From Bacteroidota bacterium (GTDB lineage Bacteria > Bacteroidota > Bacteroidia > Flavobacteriales > Schleiferiaceae): a stretch of 64,000 bases of DNA. The notes under the pieces were generated by a model. It was not told the origin of the DNA. It made no database searches and saw only the letters and a list, made by a program, of their open reading frames with translations. The stretch covers positions 26,628 to 90,627 of the forward strand of contig QQUU01000004.1 in assembly GCA_003385605.1 (NCBI GenBank). The letters run 5' to 3'. The translations under genes and the position numbers were made by a program. Positions 24,196 through 32,872 of this stretch are shown one piece after another (position 1 is the stretch's first letter; the number at the start of each line of letters is the position of its first letter).

Positions 24196-24222
24196 GCCTT
24201 TGGGATCGCAAAATTTTTCAGA

Positions 24223-24253
24223 CCCCCCGCTCGCATCGCGAGCGGGGGGTTTT
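24223..24253 (+). terminator. Perfect 12-bp terminator hairpin
   Basis: CCCCCCGCTCGC and GCGAGCGGGGGG with loop ATC, then TTTT. It ends the S46 peptidase transcript. TATATTTA beyond it resembles a -7 box for the next gene. Confidence 0.9.
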
Positions 24254-24264
24254 ATATTTAGAGC

Positions 24265-24474
24265 ATGAAATATGTACTTCTCCTTATTGGAATCGTCTTG
24301 TCGGGCTGCGCAGTAAAAACTGTGAATGCAGTTCCCGCCGATCCTAATTGTATCTGTACGATGGAATATGATCCAGTTTGTGTGAGGGTAGGTGGGGTGC
24401 GTTACCGTTACGGAAATCCATGTATGGCTGCTTGTGACGGCTACGGCGAAGACGATTATGTAAGGTGTCCTTAA
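24265..24474 (+). CDS. Kazal-like lipoprotein, 69 aa
   Basis: A lipoprotein signal (LIGIVLSGC) precedes a mature part with six cysteines in Kazal-like spacing: CICTMEYDPVC, then a Tyr/Gly-rich stretch, NPCMAAC and a last Cys near the end. EYDPVC is the usual opening of Kazal serine-protease-inhibitor domains. The common G after PVC is replaced by V. It would sit on the membrane facing the periplasm or outside. It lies between an S46 peptidase gene (same strand) and an S9 peptidase gene (convergent), suggesting control of proteolysis or defence against foreign proteases. A near -7 box ends four bases before the ATG, so the mRNA may be leaderless. Confidence 0.78.
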   Translation: MKYVLLLIGIVLSGCAVKTVNAVPADPNCICTMEYDPVCVRVGGVRYRYGNPCMAACDGYGEDDYVRCP

Positions 24475-24478
24475 GCAT

Positions 24479-24505
24479 AAAAAAGCCCGGCGCAGCCGGG
24501 CTTTT
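24479..24505. terminator. Bidirectional terminator
   Basis: AAGCCCGGC-GCA-GCCGGGCTT with A run to the left and T run to the right. It serves the Kazal gene (plus) and the S9 peptidase gene (minus). Confidence 0.88.
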
Positions 24506-24519
24506 ATATTTCAGGTAGA

Positions 24520-26655
24520 TTATTTCTCTAAACTGTCTTCGACGTAATCCAACACCTTGGTCATCAGGTGGAGTCTGTCTTTACCGCGCACGTTGTGCGG
24601 GTGCATTGGGTACGGGAAGAAATCCATTTGGACGCCTGCATCGATGAAGGCTTTCACCAAGCTTAAGTTGTGTTGCATCACTACGACATCGTCTACTGTT
24701 CCATGGATAAGCAAGAGGTCGCCTTCCAAGTTTTCTACGTGGTTGTGAAGTCTGTTGGCAGCATAACCGTCTACATTTTCTTCTGGGCGATCCATGTAGC
24801 GTTCGCCGTACATCACTTCGTAGTATTTCCAATCGGTTACCGGTCCACCAGCAACGCCGGCTTTAAAGGTGCCCGGCTGGCGGAGCATTAATGAGGTGGT
24901 CATGAATCCGCCATAGCTCCAGCCGTGCACGGCCATGCGATCTCCATCGATGTACGGCAGAGATTTTAGGTATTCAACGCCGGCCAATTGGTCCTCCATT
25001 TCAACGGTACCCAACTGACGGTGAATTTGCTGTTCGAAGGCTGTACCACGATGTGCAGAGCCTCGGTTGTCAAGGGTAAATACTATGTAACCGCGGTTCG
25101 CAAATTCATTCATCCAAAACGGACCGCCACCGTTCCAGCGGTTGGTGACCATCTGTGCGTGAGGGCCACCGTAGACGTAAACCAGTACGGGGTATTTCTT
25201 CGACGGGTCAAAGTCGAACGGCTTGTACATTCTAGTGTACAGCGTTGAACCGTCTGGACCTTGAATACTGCCGAGTTCCGGCTTGCGAATATTAGTGCCT
25301 TCGAAGGGATCGGAAGCTTCTGCCAAAGTCCTTAACGTCTTGCCTGAAACAGACGACAATGACGTAGTAGCAGGCGTGCTCACCGAAGAGTAGCTTGTAA
25401 TAAAGTAGCTGCCACCGTCTTGTACGGTAGGGCTGTGAACACCACTTTCTGTAGTTAGTTGCTTTTGCTTGCCTTTGAGGCTCACGCTAAATAGGTGCGA
25501 TTCTCTAGGGTCTGCACCTGTTGCAGTAAAGAGAATATCTCCGCTCTTACTGCGGCCAGCAATCCCTGTGGCCACAAATTTGTTATTGGTCAATTGACGT
25601 ACCAAAGCCCCCTTTGTGTTGTACAGGTAAAGGTTCATGAAACCGTCGCGCTCGCTTAACCAAACAAACTCCTTATTACTCACCCAATACGCAGGAAACT
25701 CAGGTTCAGCCCACTTGTCATTACTGACGCTAAAGAGCGTTGCACCGCGCTTTCCATTTTTTGCATTGAAAGCGACCACGTCGTAGTTGTTTTGTGCACG
25801 GTTAACGATGGCCAAAACAATGGTTTTACCGTCCGGCGACCAGCTTAGGTTGGTCAGGTATTGGTCGTGCTCAATGCCGTCTGTCTCGAGATATATGGCT
25901 TTCTTCTTGCCTTTGTGCAGAACGCCCACCCTGGCGTACTCTGAACCTTGGCCTGCCATAGGGTATTTGATTTCGCGTAACGACCCTGGTGTCGATTCAA
26001 TATCTAAGAGCGGGTAGTTTGATACAGCCGATTCATTTTTCTCGTAGAACGCAATAGCATCGCCACTCTCGTTCCAAAACAACCCTTCTGTAATGCCGAA
26101 TTCACTGCGGGCGATTGCCTGGCCAGCAACAATATTGGCATCCTCGTGGAAGGTCACTTGCTGCATACTTCCGTCTTCGCTCCAGTTGACGTAAACGTTG
26201 TTGTCTACCGTGTAGGCAGCATTTAAAGTGGAAGAGAGGTGTACATTTCCAGCGCCTTCAGCCATGCTAAAGAGCGAAGAAGCTTCTTTCGATGCTACGT
26301 TATAGGTGAACAAGTGGCCCTTCTGGGTGAAGTGTACATTTTGGCCGTCTTCGGACCAATTGAGCATCCATGTACCGCCAATTTTCGTTTCAAAATCGGC
26401 CAAAGCTTCATTGATCTCGCCTGCAGATACACGGCCTGTTTCTTCACCACTTTTGGCATCAACAATAGCCAAGCTTTGGTAGCCATCGACCACATGAGAA
26501 TAGCTGTCGCTGCCCGGTACCCATTGTGGTAAAATTAATCCTTGTGGGTAGTACTTACGGCCATTTAGAACGGCATCTTGAAGCGTAAGCGTTGTTTGGG
26601 CAATACCAGTTAGTGAGACCAATAGTGCCGCAGTTAAAATGAAGTACTTTTTCAT
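24520..26655 (-). CDS. S9 family peptidase, dipeptidyl-peptidase IV type
   Basis: 711 residues: signal peptide ending TGIAQ, an N-terminal beta-propeller (residues about 30-470, e.g. LSWSPDGKTIVLAI, EFVWLSERDGFMNLYL) and a C-terminal alpha/beta-hydrolase domain with YVYGGPHAQMV, nucleophile GWSYGGFM, catalytic Asp in LIHGTVDDVV and His in YPMHPHNVRGKD. This is the S9B (DPP IV) arrangement, removing Xaa-Pro dipeptides from exported peptides. Together with the DPP7-type enzyme it would degrade periplasmic peptides to dipeptides. It is last in a minus-strand run behind an ABC ATPase (six-base gap). Confidence 0.92.
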   Translation of the reverse strand: MKKYFILTAALLVSLTGIAQTTLTLQDAVLNGRKYYPQGLILPQWVPGSDSYSHVVDGYQSLAIVDAKSGEETGRVSAGEINEALADFETKIGGTWMLNWSEDGQNVHFTQKGHLFTYNVASKEASSLFSMAEGAGNVHLSSTLNAAYTVDNNVYVNWSEDGSMQQVTFHEDANIVAGQAIARSEFGITEGLFWNESGDAIAFYEKNESAVSNYPLLDIESTPGSLREIKYPMAGQGSEYARVGVLHKGKKKAIYLETDGIEHDQYLTNLSWSPDGKTIVLAIVNRAQNNYDVVAFNAKNGKRGATLFSVSNDKWAEPEFPAYWVSNKEFVWLSERDGFMNLYLYNTKGALVRQLTNNKFVATGIAGRSKSGDILFTATGADPRESHLFSVSLKGKQKQLTTESGVHSPTVQDGGSYFITSYSSVSTPATTSLSSVSGKTLRTLAEASDPFEGTNIRKPELGSIQGPDGSTLYTRMYKPFDFDPSKKYPVLVYVYGGPHAQMVTNRWNGGGPFWMNEFANRGYIVFTLDNRGSAHRGTAFEQQIHRQLGTVEMEDQLAGVEYLKSLPYIDGDRMAVHGWSYGGFMTTSLMLRQPGTFKAGVAGGPVTDWKYYEVMYGERYMDRPEENVDGYAANRLHNHVENLEGDLLLIHGTVDDVVVMQHNLSLVKAFIDAGVQMDFFPYPMHPHNVRGKDRLHLMTKVLDYVEDSLEK

Positions 26656-26661
26656 TTGGGT

Positions 26662-27354
26662 TTATTTAGTAGTATCTGAATCTATGTTTCCGTCGACCAA
26701 ACGGATCACGCGCTTGGCGTGCTGTGCGATATCTTCTTCGTGGGTCACGAGCACCACGGTATTTCCCGCAGCTTGGATATCGTCAAAGAGTTTCATGATT
26801 TCAATGGATGTCTTAGAATCCAAGTTACCCGTAGGTTCATCGGCTAGAATGAGTGCCGGTTTGTTTACCAGGGCTCGTGCAACAGCTACACGCTGGCGTT
26901 GACCTCCTGAGAGCTGGTTCGGACGGTGGTCCATACGGTCGGCAAGACCTACTTGCTCCAAAACTTCTGCCGCTCGGGCCAATCGTTCTTCCTTACTCAA
27001 TCCTGCATACACCAATGGTAGGGCAACATTTTCAAGTGCTGTTGAGCGGGGCAGGAGATTAAAGGTTTGGAAGACAAAGCCAATTTCCGTATTACGAATC
27101 TCAGCTAGCGCATTATCGTTCAATGAACTTACATCGGTACCGTTCAGCTCGTAGCTGCCGCTTGTAGGCGTATCCAAACAACCCAACAAATTCATCAAGG
27201 TAGACTTACCAGAACCAGAGGGCCCCATTAAAGCGACATATTCATTCTTCGAAATATCAAGATCAATGCCCTTCAAGACATGTACGGTTTGCGCTCCTAA
27301 TTTGAAATCGCGCGTGATACCGCGCAATTGGAGAATGGCATCTGTGGTTGGCAT
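26662..27354 (-). CDS. ABC transporter ATP-binding protein, LolD/MacB type
   Basis: 230 residues with Walker [11 protein letters not shown]-loop in [18 protein letters not shown], signature [15 protein letters not shown], Walker [14 protein letters not shown] and switch His in LVTHEEDIA. These are typical of the MacB/LolD family (lipoprotein release or peptide/drug export). No cognate permease gene lies in the window, so the partner must be encoded elsewhere. The gene stands between an ABC-F gene and the S9 peptidase, all on the minus strand with short gaps. Confidence 0.92.
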   Translation of the reverse strand: MPTTDAILQLRGITRDFKLGAQTVHVLKGIDLDISKNEYVALMGPSGSGKSTLMNLLGCLDTPTSGSYELNGTDVSSLNDNALAEIRNTEIGFVFQTFNLLPRSTALENVALPLVYAGLSKEERLARAAEVLEQVGLADRMDHRPNQLSGGQRQRVAVARALVNKPALILADEPTGNLDSKTSIEIMKLFDDIQAAGNTVVLVTHEEDIAQHAKRVIRLVDGNIDSDTTK

Positions 27355-27391
27355 ATGGGTCCTTTAGGTTGGTTAGGAGGCTTAAAAATAG

Positions 27392-29263
27392 CTATTCGTA
27401 GTCAAACTCGCTGAGTTCGAGCCACCTCATTTCCTTTTCGTCCAATTCAGCCAATACTTGCTTTATCTCCTCAGCCGCCGCTGCTACCTCTTCAGGATCC
27501 TGCTCGGCTCCTTCAAAAACCGCATTCAGTGCATCACGACGAGCTTCCAGCGCCTCAATCTGACCGGGCAACTCGTCCCACTCGCGCTTTTCCATGTAGC
27601 TGAGCTTGGTCTTGACCTTCTCCTTTTTGGGCTCTTCCTTCGGCACCTCTTTCGCTACGGTTGTACGTATGGCGTCAATTCTCTTCTGCTCCTCGCGCCA
27701 CTCATAGTAGCGTCCGTTAAAGTCTTTGATGCGTCCGCCGCCCTCAAAAACAAATAGGTGGTCACATAATTTATCCAAGAAATAACGATCGTGACTGACC
27801 ACGAGCAAACAGCCTGAATATTCTTCTAAAAAGCTCTCCAAAGCTTGAAGGGTGAGAATGTCTAGATCATTGGTCGGCTCATCGAGAATGAGGAAGTTCG
27901 GGTTCTTCATCAAGATGGTAAGCAAGAACAATCGGCGACGCTCACCGCCACTTAAGGTGCTGACGTAGGAGTACTGCTGGTGGCTGTCGAATAAAAAGCG
28001 CTCACACAGTTGCGAAGCGGTCAGTTTCTGTCCCTTCTTTAGGGTGATGTACTCCCCAATTTCTTGCACCACCTCAATGACCTTGAGGTCGTCCTTATTC
28101 ACGATGCCGTCTTGGGTGTAATGACCAAAAACCACCGTATCTCCAGTGACTATTTTGCCTTTATCTGGGTCCAATTCCCCCATGATCATTTTTAACAGCG
28201 TAGACTTCCCACTCCCGTTAGGCCCCACAATTCCAATGCGTTCGCCCTTCTTAAAAATGTAATTAAACTGTTCGATCAATAATTTATCAGGGAAGCTTTT
28301 GGCCACTTTATGGAGCTCTAAAATCTTTCCGCCCAAGCGCTGCGCATTCAATTCAAGGGTCACCTCTCTATCGTCAATGCGTTTCTTCGCCGCCTTCTTA
28401 ACCTCTTTGAACCTATCTATTCTATCCTTGGCTTTACCCGTACGCGCGCTCGGCGTCCTACGCATCCAATCCAGCTCTTTCTTAAACAACTGTTTGGTCT
28501 TGTGAAGATTTGCTGCCTCGTTGACTTCGCGCGCCTCTTTCTGCTCGAGATAATAGCTGTAATTCCCCTCGTATTTGTAAAACTGAAGGTTCTCCAGCTC
28601 GTAGATGGTCCCACATACGCGCTCTAAAAAGTAGCGGTCGTGGGTGATCATCAAAAGGGCACCCTTGTAATTGATTAGATACTCCTCGAGCCATTCAATG
28701 ATGTCCAAATCCAGATGGTTGGTGGGCTCGTCCATAAGAATAAGGTCCGGCTCTTCGATGAAGAGTTGCGCCATCGCGAGGCGTTTGACCTCTCCACCTG
28801 AAAAATGGTCCACGGTGCGGTCCATGTCCGGTAGATTCATCCGGCCGTGCATCTCCTGTATGCGGCCCTCGAGGTGCCATCCCCCTGTGGCCTCAACTTT
28901 GTCGAGGGCCGCCTGCATCCCCTCAGTATCGCCCGAGGCGAGGATGGCTTCATAATCTCGTAAGGCATCGAGCCCGGGATGTTCACTTTGGTAAAGGATG
29001 TCGCGAACGGTTTGTCCGTTTTCGAAAGAGGGTTGCTGGTTGAGGTATCGGATCTTAATCCCTTTACGGAAGGTAACCTCGCCCGTATCTGCGATGGCGG
29101 GGTCCATCAGCGTATTCATCAAGGTGCTCTTACCCGCACCATTTTTAGCGACGATGGCAATTTTCTCACCCTCGTGAATACCAAAGGTGATGTCCTTATA
29201 CAGCGTTTTAATGCCGTAGGACTTGCTTATTTTATGTACAGAAAGAAGGTTTTTTGCGTCCAA
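27392..29263 (-). CDS. ABC-F family ATPase, Uup-like
   Basis: 623 residues with two ABC domains: Walker A VAKNGAGKST and VGPNGSGKST, signatures FSGGEVKRLAMAQ and LSGGERRRLFLL, Walker B LILMDEPTNHLDL and FLILDEPTNDLDI. A linker with charged helices joins them, and a C-terminal coiled coil (from SYMEKREWDELPGQ) is the mark of Uup. ABC-F proteins act on the ribosome in the cytosol, not in transport. The start is a TTG at 29263; the in-frame stop upstream is the stop codon of the cytochrome c gene, three codons away, and no ATG is available before the first Walker motif. Co-transcribed with the cytochrome gene. Confidence 0.92.
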   Translation of the reverse strand: MDAKNLLSVHKISKSYGIKTLYKDITFGIHEGEKIAIVAKNGAGKSTLMNTLMDPAIADTGEVTFRKGIKIRYLNQQPSFENGQTVRDILYQSEHPGLDALRDYEAILASGDTEGMQAALDKVEATGGWHLEGRIQEMHGRMNLPDMDRTVDHFSGGEVKRLAMAQLFIEEPDLILMDEPTNHLDLDIIEWLEEYLINYKGALLMITHDRYFLERVCGTIYELENLQFYKYEGNYSYYLEQKEAREVNEAANLHKTKQLFKKELDWMRRTPSARTGKAKDRIDRFKEVKKAAKKRIDDREVTLELNAQRLGGKILELHKVAKSFPDKLLIEQFNYIFKKGERIGIVGPNGSGKSTLLKMIMGELDPDKGKIVTGDTVVFGHYTQDGIVNKDDLKVIEVVQEIGEYITLKKGQKLTASQLCERFLFDSHQQYSYVSTLSGGERRRLFLLTILMKNPNFLILDEPTNDLDILTLQALESFLEEYSGCLLVVSHDRYFLDKLCDHLFVFEGGGRIKDFNGRYYEWREEQKRIDAIRTTVAKEVPKEEPKKEKVKTKLSYMEKREWDELPGQIEALEARRDALNAVFEGAEQDPEEVAAAAEEIKQVLAELDEKEMRWLELSEFDYE

Positions 29264-29272
29264 TTTTTCAGG

Positions 29273-29683
29273 CTACTCTTGTTCATCCACTTCCAACGAA
29301 GTGATCCAAGTTGCAATAGTAGCCAAATCTTCATCAGCTACCCAAGTGATAGGGGCCATAGGTGGATAATCTGGCCAATTTTCTGGCACAGGTTGCTTGA
29401 TCAACGCCACAATTTCTTCCTCGCTGTAGCCTCGTGCGGCAATATCTTGGTACGAGGGACCGATGAGCTTCTTATCAACTTTGTGGCAGCCCAAACACGT
29501 GCTTTTAGCAAGAAGCGATTTGACCTCCGAAGGAATGTCCGATTTCTTTGCAGTAGCCGGCTTTTTCATCACTGGATAGGACGGCGCCGAAGATTGCGGG
29601 GTCTCCCCGCCACAACTTACCATGACGGCCGCGAACAAAATGCTGAGAAAAGCGTGATAGAAGTAGGTAGATTTAGAATTCAT
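29273..29683 (-). CDS. Monohaem cytochrome c lipoprotein
   Basis: 136 residues: lipobox VMVSC near residue 20, a Ser/Pro/Lys-rich linker, then one haem domain with CLGCH and axial Met in YPPMAPITWV. The size and fold match small class I cytochromes (c551/c552-like). It would be anchored in the periplasm and pass electrons to a terminal oxidase or peroxidase. It is divergent from an SCO-like gene with 18 bases between the starts, so the two probably share control. Confidence 0.9.
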   Translation of the reverse strand: MNSKSTYFYHAFLSILFAAVMVSCGGETPQSSAPSYPVMKKPATAKKSDIPSEVKSLLAKSTCLGCHKVDKKLIGPSYQDIAARGYSEEEIVALIKQPVPENWPDYPPMAPITWVADEDLATIATWITSLEVDEQE

Positions 29684-29689
29684 CTGCTG

Positions 29690-29697
29690 TAATTTTG
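29690..29697 (+). promoter_or_regulatory. -7 box of the SCO-like gene
   Basis: TAATTTTG, exact TAnnTTTG match, ends four bases before ATG 29702. The transcript probably starts at the start codon (leaderless). Confidence 0.5.
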
Positions 29698-29701
29698 GAC
29701 T

Positions 29702-30379
29702 ATGTTAAAGATAAACCTCAAACCAAGCGAATGGTTGAAAATTGGCGTACTTATTTTGGTCTTCGTGGTGGGCTCCACCGCTGCGTATCAGATCTTACAG
29801 CCAAAACCTAGATTACCCATCTACAACCCTTCAGATTTGAACCCTGCCGTGGTAGACGATGACCTCGAGCGTGTAGGACGTGGCCACCGCATTGGTGATT
29901 TTGACCTTGTCGATCAATGGGGAAACAAGGCCGATTCTTCACTCCTCCAGGGAAAAATCTACGTGGCCGACTTCTTTTTCACGACTTGTCCAACCATCTG
30001 TATCGACATGGGAGCGAACTTTCAGCGCATACAGGAAACCTACAAGGACGAGGACCGCTTTCATCTTGTGAGCCACACGGTGATGCCCGAAATTGATACT
30101 GTTGAAGTGATGCACGCCTACGGGGAGCGCATGGGAGCCATCAAAGGCAAATGGCATTTATTGACCGGTGAAAAGCGCGAGTTGTACCGCATGGCACGTA
30201 GAGAATATTTCGCGGTGATGGAGCAAGGCACGAGCTTCGACGAGCACGACTTTATCCACACCGAAAATGTCATCCTCGTGGATGAGAAGAAGCGCATCCG
30301 CGGCTTCTATGATGGAACAAGCGACCTAGATATCGACCGATTGATCGGCGACATTCAAATCCTACTCGATCGTAAATAA
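29702..30379 (+). CDS. SCO1/SenC family copper-chaperone-like protein
   Basis: 225 residues with an N-terminal membrane anchor (LKIGVLILVFVVGSTAAYQIL) and a thioredoxin-like SCO domain: VADFFFTTCPTICIDM gives the Cu-binding CxxxC and FIHTENVILVDE the third ligand His. SCO proteins deliver copper to, or keep reduced, the CuA site of cytochrome oxidase. It is divergent from a cytochrome c gene and followed by convergent minus-strand genes, so it is monocistronic. Confidence 0.93.
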   Translation: MLKINLKPSEWLKIGVLILVFVVGSTAAYQILQPKPRLPIYNPSDLNPAVVDDDLERVGRGHRIGDFDLVDQWGNKADSSLLQGKIYVADFFFTTCPTICIDMGANFQRIQETYKDEDRFHLVSHTVMPEIDTVEVMHAYGERMGAIKGKWHLLTGEKRELYRMARREYFAVMEQGTSFDEHDFIHTENVILVDEKKRIRGFYDGTSDLDIDRLIGDIQILLDRK

Positions 30380-30385
30380 GGAGTT

Positions 30386-31672
30386 TTATTCTTCGCGAAG
30401 ACCGGTAGAATCCTGAGCCTCTCCTTGCTCCGGAACCTCCATCGGGTCTTCTGTTGGGATGCCTTCAAAAGGCATAATTTCCGGTTCCGCTGGTGTTTCT
30501 TTTAGCACCTCAGGCGCTTTAACGTTAGTGCTGTCTAAAACAGTGCTGTCTGCATTCAATATGAAGAAATCATCATAGCCTACAAGCACGCTGTCGGGTG
30601 CATCGAAAAGGGCAGTGAACCCCAAGTACGAAGTGTCCGAAGCAGTCAAGGCGTAGCGGGCATCGCCACGGTGAAAGTCCCATATTTTCTTTGTGCTGTC
30701 TTGCGGATGCTCCTGCAAACCTGCCCAGTGTTTTCCAACAACGGCGCCGGATTCACTGATGTAGAAACGGGCATATTTGGTGTTATCGAATAGTGCGGGA
30801 CGGAAGGTCAAGAAGTCTTCCACTACGCCGCGATCTCGCACATATTCTCCAACTTTGATGCTGCCCTTCTTGTAGTATTCTAGGGGTAGGCGGTTTTCAT
30901 TATATCGAGTGAGCAGGTCGTTTTCTGCCCATACACCAAGGCTGTCCAGGCCTTGCACGCGGTACAGGCCCAATCTGTTTTTGAGGTAGCGGACATCATC
31001 GGGGAAATAGCTCAGCAACGCGTCTTGGGTTTTCTGTGCTTTCTCATACTCTTTCCAGATGTGCCATTCGGTATCTACTTGCTGCTCGGCAGTCATGCGC
31101 CAGAAATCTTTCCCACGTTCAAAACGCATCATGTTCTCGTCGACCCACTCTCTTGCTTTGTAGTAATTCTCGCGTTCAATGGAGATACGGGCGAGCATGT
31201 AGAACGGCGTCTGTTTATCGTAGAGTTCAGAGATGGCGTAGTACGTTTCGTAAGCGCTCTTTAAATCGCCCATTTCGTACTGGATCGCTGCTTTGAAAAG
31301 CATGTATTTCTGGTGATTGGCCCTGAACTCGAGACATTTTTCGAGATCGGCTAATGCTTCGCGACGTTGACCTAATTCGTAGTAGGCCTCTGCTCGGAAG
31401 TAATACAGATCCTCACTATTCATCCGCTTTGATATGGCCAGGTCATAGTGCATCAATGCCTTTGTAGGCTGCTTCTCTTCGATGGCCATAAATGCACGAC
31501 CTACGGTCATGTTGTCCCTGCCGCTCAGGGTAGCACCTTTGGGCGAATACTCGATGATTTTATCATAGCTCTTGGTATTCCATAGCCTTCCGATGTAGCT
31601 ACTTTGTGCAGCCAGACTGGTAGTAAGGCAAGAGAATAGGATAATTAGGTTACGGCTCAATCTCATCTTCAT
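30386..31672 (-). CDS. Exported TPR-repeat protein
   Basis: 428 residues. A signal peptide (LIILFSCLTTSLAAQ) is followed by at least four tetratricopeptide-like units (ALMHYDLAISKRMNSEDLYY, AEAYYELGQRREALADLEK, AAIQYEMGDLKSAYETYYAI, and a unit near EYEKAQKTQDALLSY), then a C-terminal region without repeats rich in Asp/Ser and an acidic Pro-rich end (PEIMPFEGIPTEDPMEVPE). It probably serves as a periplasmic scaffold. Its start overlaps the end of the upstream lipoprotein gene by 23 bases, so they act as a pair. Confidence 0.85.
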   Translation of the reverse strand: MKMRLSRNLIILFSCLTTSLAAQSSYIGRLWNTKSYDKIIEYSPKGATLSGRDNMTVGRAFMAIEEKQPTKALMHYDLAISKRMNSEDLYYFRAEAYYELGQRREALADLEKCLEFRANHQKYMLFKAAIQYEMGDLKSAYETYYAISELYDKQTPFYMLARISIERENYYKAREWVDENMMRFERGKDFWRMTAEQQVDTEWHIWKEYEKAQKTQDALLSYFPDDVRYLKNRLGLYRVQGLDSLGVWAENDLLTRYNENRLPLEYYKKGSIKVGEYVRDRGVVEDFLTFRPALFDNTKYARFYISESGAVVGKHWAGLQEHPQDSTKKIWDFHRGDARYALTASDTSYLGFTALFDAPDSVLVGYDDFFILNADSTVLDSTNVKAPEVLKETPAEPEIMPFEGIPTEDPMEVPEQGEAQDSTGLREE

Positions 31673-32747
31673 TTGAGTTTGGTAGGGTGATGGGTTGTTC
31701 GAGTTCCCAATTGGCCTTTACTTCAAAAGACTGGCCAGAAATCAAAGGCTCGGCTGATGTGTTCAACGTCCAAGAGGGGTTGTCCCAAAGGCCATTGCCG
31801 TTGAGGTCTACATAACCAAATACTTCATACTTGCCAGGGGCATAATATTGCCCTTCGGTTTTCAAAGTGTCTGTTCCTGCGCCGGTGCAGAGGTCAATAA
31901 GTACATCTCCTGCGCGATGTGCGTAAAGGATCACAGAATCTGATGATGGGGGTAAGGTGAAGCTGATGAGGCCAAGATTTTCGCTTGAGGTGGTATCCAC
32001 AAAATTGGCCACAGAATCTATAGCAGCCGTGTCCAATTCCGGAAACTCAAAGCGCTCTGTCGAGTACGGGATGGTAATCAAAGAGGAGTCGGATGTGGTC
32101 GGTATACCCTTCAAAAAGCCGAAGGTTTCAACGCCTTCGTCCCACTGTTTGTTGAAGTTGATGTCTTCGAAGACTAAGAAATCAAAGGTGTCTACGGGAA
32201 GGTAGCTGAGGTAAAAAGAACCGTCTTTGCTTGGTGTAGCGCTGAACTTTGGCAGCCCCACGGTATCAGCTCCTGCGGGTAGAAGCCAAATGGTGAGGTC
32301 TTCAAAAGCACCCTTGCCCGTTTTGTCAACCTGACCACCTACTTGCATGCTGTCGATAAAGGAGCCCGTGCTCCAAACGACTTCGAGGTTGGTGTATTTG
32401 TTGTTCTCGTTGAGGTCGCCTATTTCATCGCCCATGGAGATTCTATACGTCGTGTTTTCCAAGAGCTGGCCCTCTTCCCAGTTCAGTTTGAGTTTCTTAC
32501 CAATGATCTCAAATTCCAATCCTACGAGCGGTGGACTCGTCGTGATATTACCGCGCAATTTGGTCCCTTGAATGTATTCGTCGAAAACAATCTCTGCCTT
32601 GCTTCCTGTGAAGTTCAATGCACCAAGAGCTGGCGTCATCTTAACCACTGTAGGCGGCGTTTCGTCCTTCGGCCCTCCTTGCGGACGACTTTGAACGGCA
32701 CAACCCACTAGAAGCAATAGGAAGGAAGCAATGAAGAATCGTTTCAT
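31650..32747 (-). CDS. Lipoprotein with Ig-like (SbsA/Big_5) domain
   Basis: 365 residues: lipobox LLLVGC near residue 16, then GGPKDETPPTVVKMTPALGA, the typical opening of a Bacteroidota Ig-like lipoprotein with a Big_5/SbsA domain (residues about 30-130: AEIVFDEYI, LKLNWEEGQLLENTTYRI). Later segments (GSFYLSYLPVDTFDFLVFED, YEVFGYVDLNGNGLWDN) look like two further beta domains that may bind metal through Asp/Asn-rich loops. A widespread but uncharacterised surface or periplasmic lipoprotein. It overlaps the following TPR gene. Confidence 0.82.
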   Translation of the reverse strand: MKRFFIASFLLLLVGCAVQSRPQGGPKDETPPTVVKMTPALGALNFTGSKAEIVFDEYIQGTKLRGNITTSPPLVGLEFEIIGKKLKLNWEEGQLLENTTYRISMGDEIGDLNENNKYTNLEVVWSTGSFIDSMQVGGQVDKTGKGAFEDLTIWLLPAGADTVGLPKFSATPSKDGSFYLSYLPVDTFDFLVFEDINFNKQWDEGVETFGFLKGIPTTSDSSLITIPYSTERFEFPELDTAAIDSVANFVDTTSSENLGLISFTLPPSSDSVILYAHRAGDVLIDLCTGAGTDTLKTEGQYYAPGKYEVFGYVDLNGNGLWDNPSWTLNTSAEPLISGQSFEVKANWELEQPITLPNSNEDEIEP

Positions 32748-32872
32748 AAGCTAAAGGTCACCAATTATCGGCATACATACTTAGAGGAAACGGACAATTC
32801 CCTACCAATATTTCAACAGGATTCGATTCCGATTAAAAAACTAAATTAGTGTCCTATTAAAATCACACGCTT

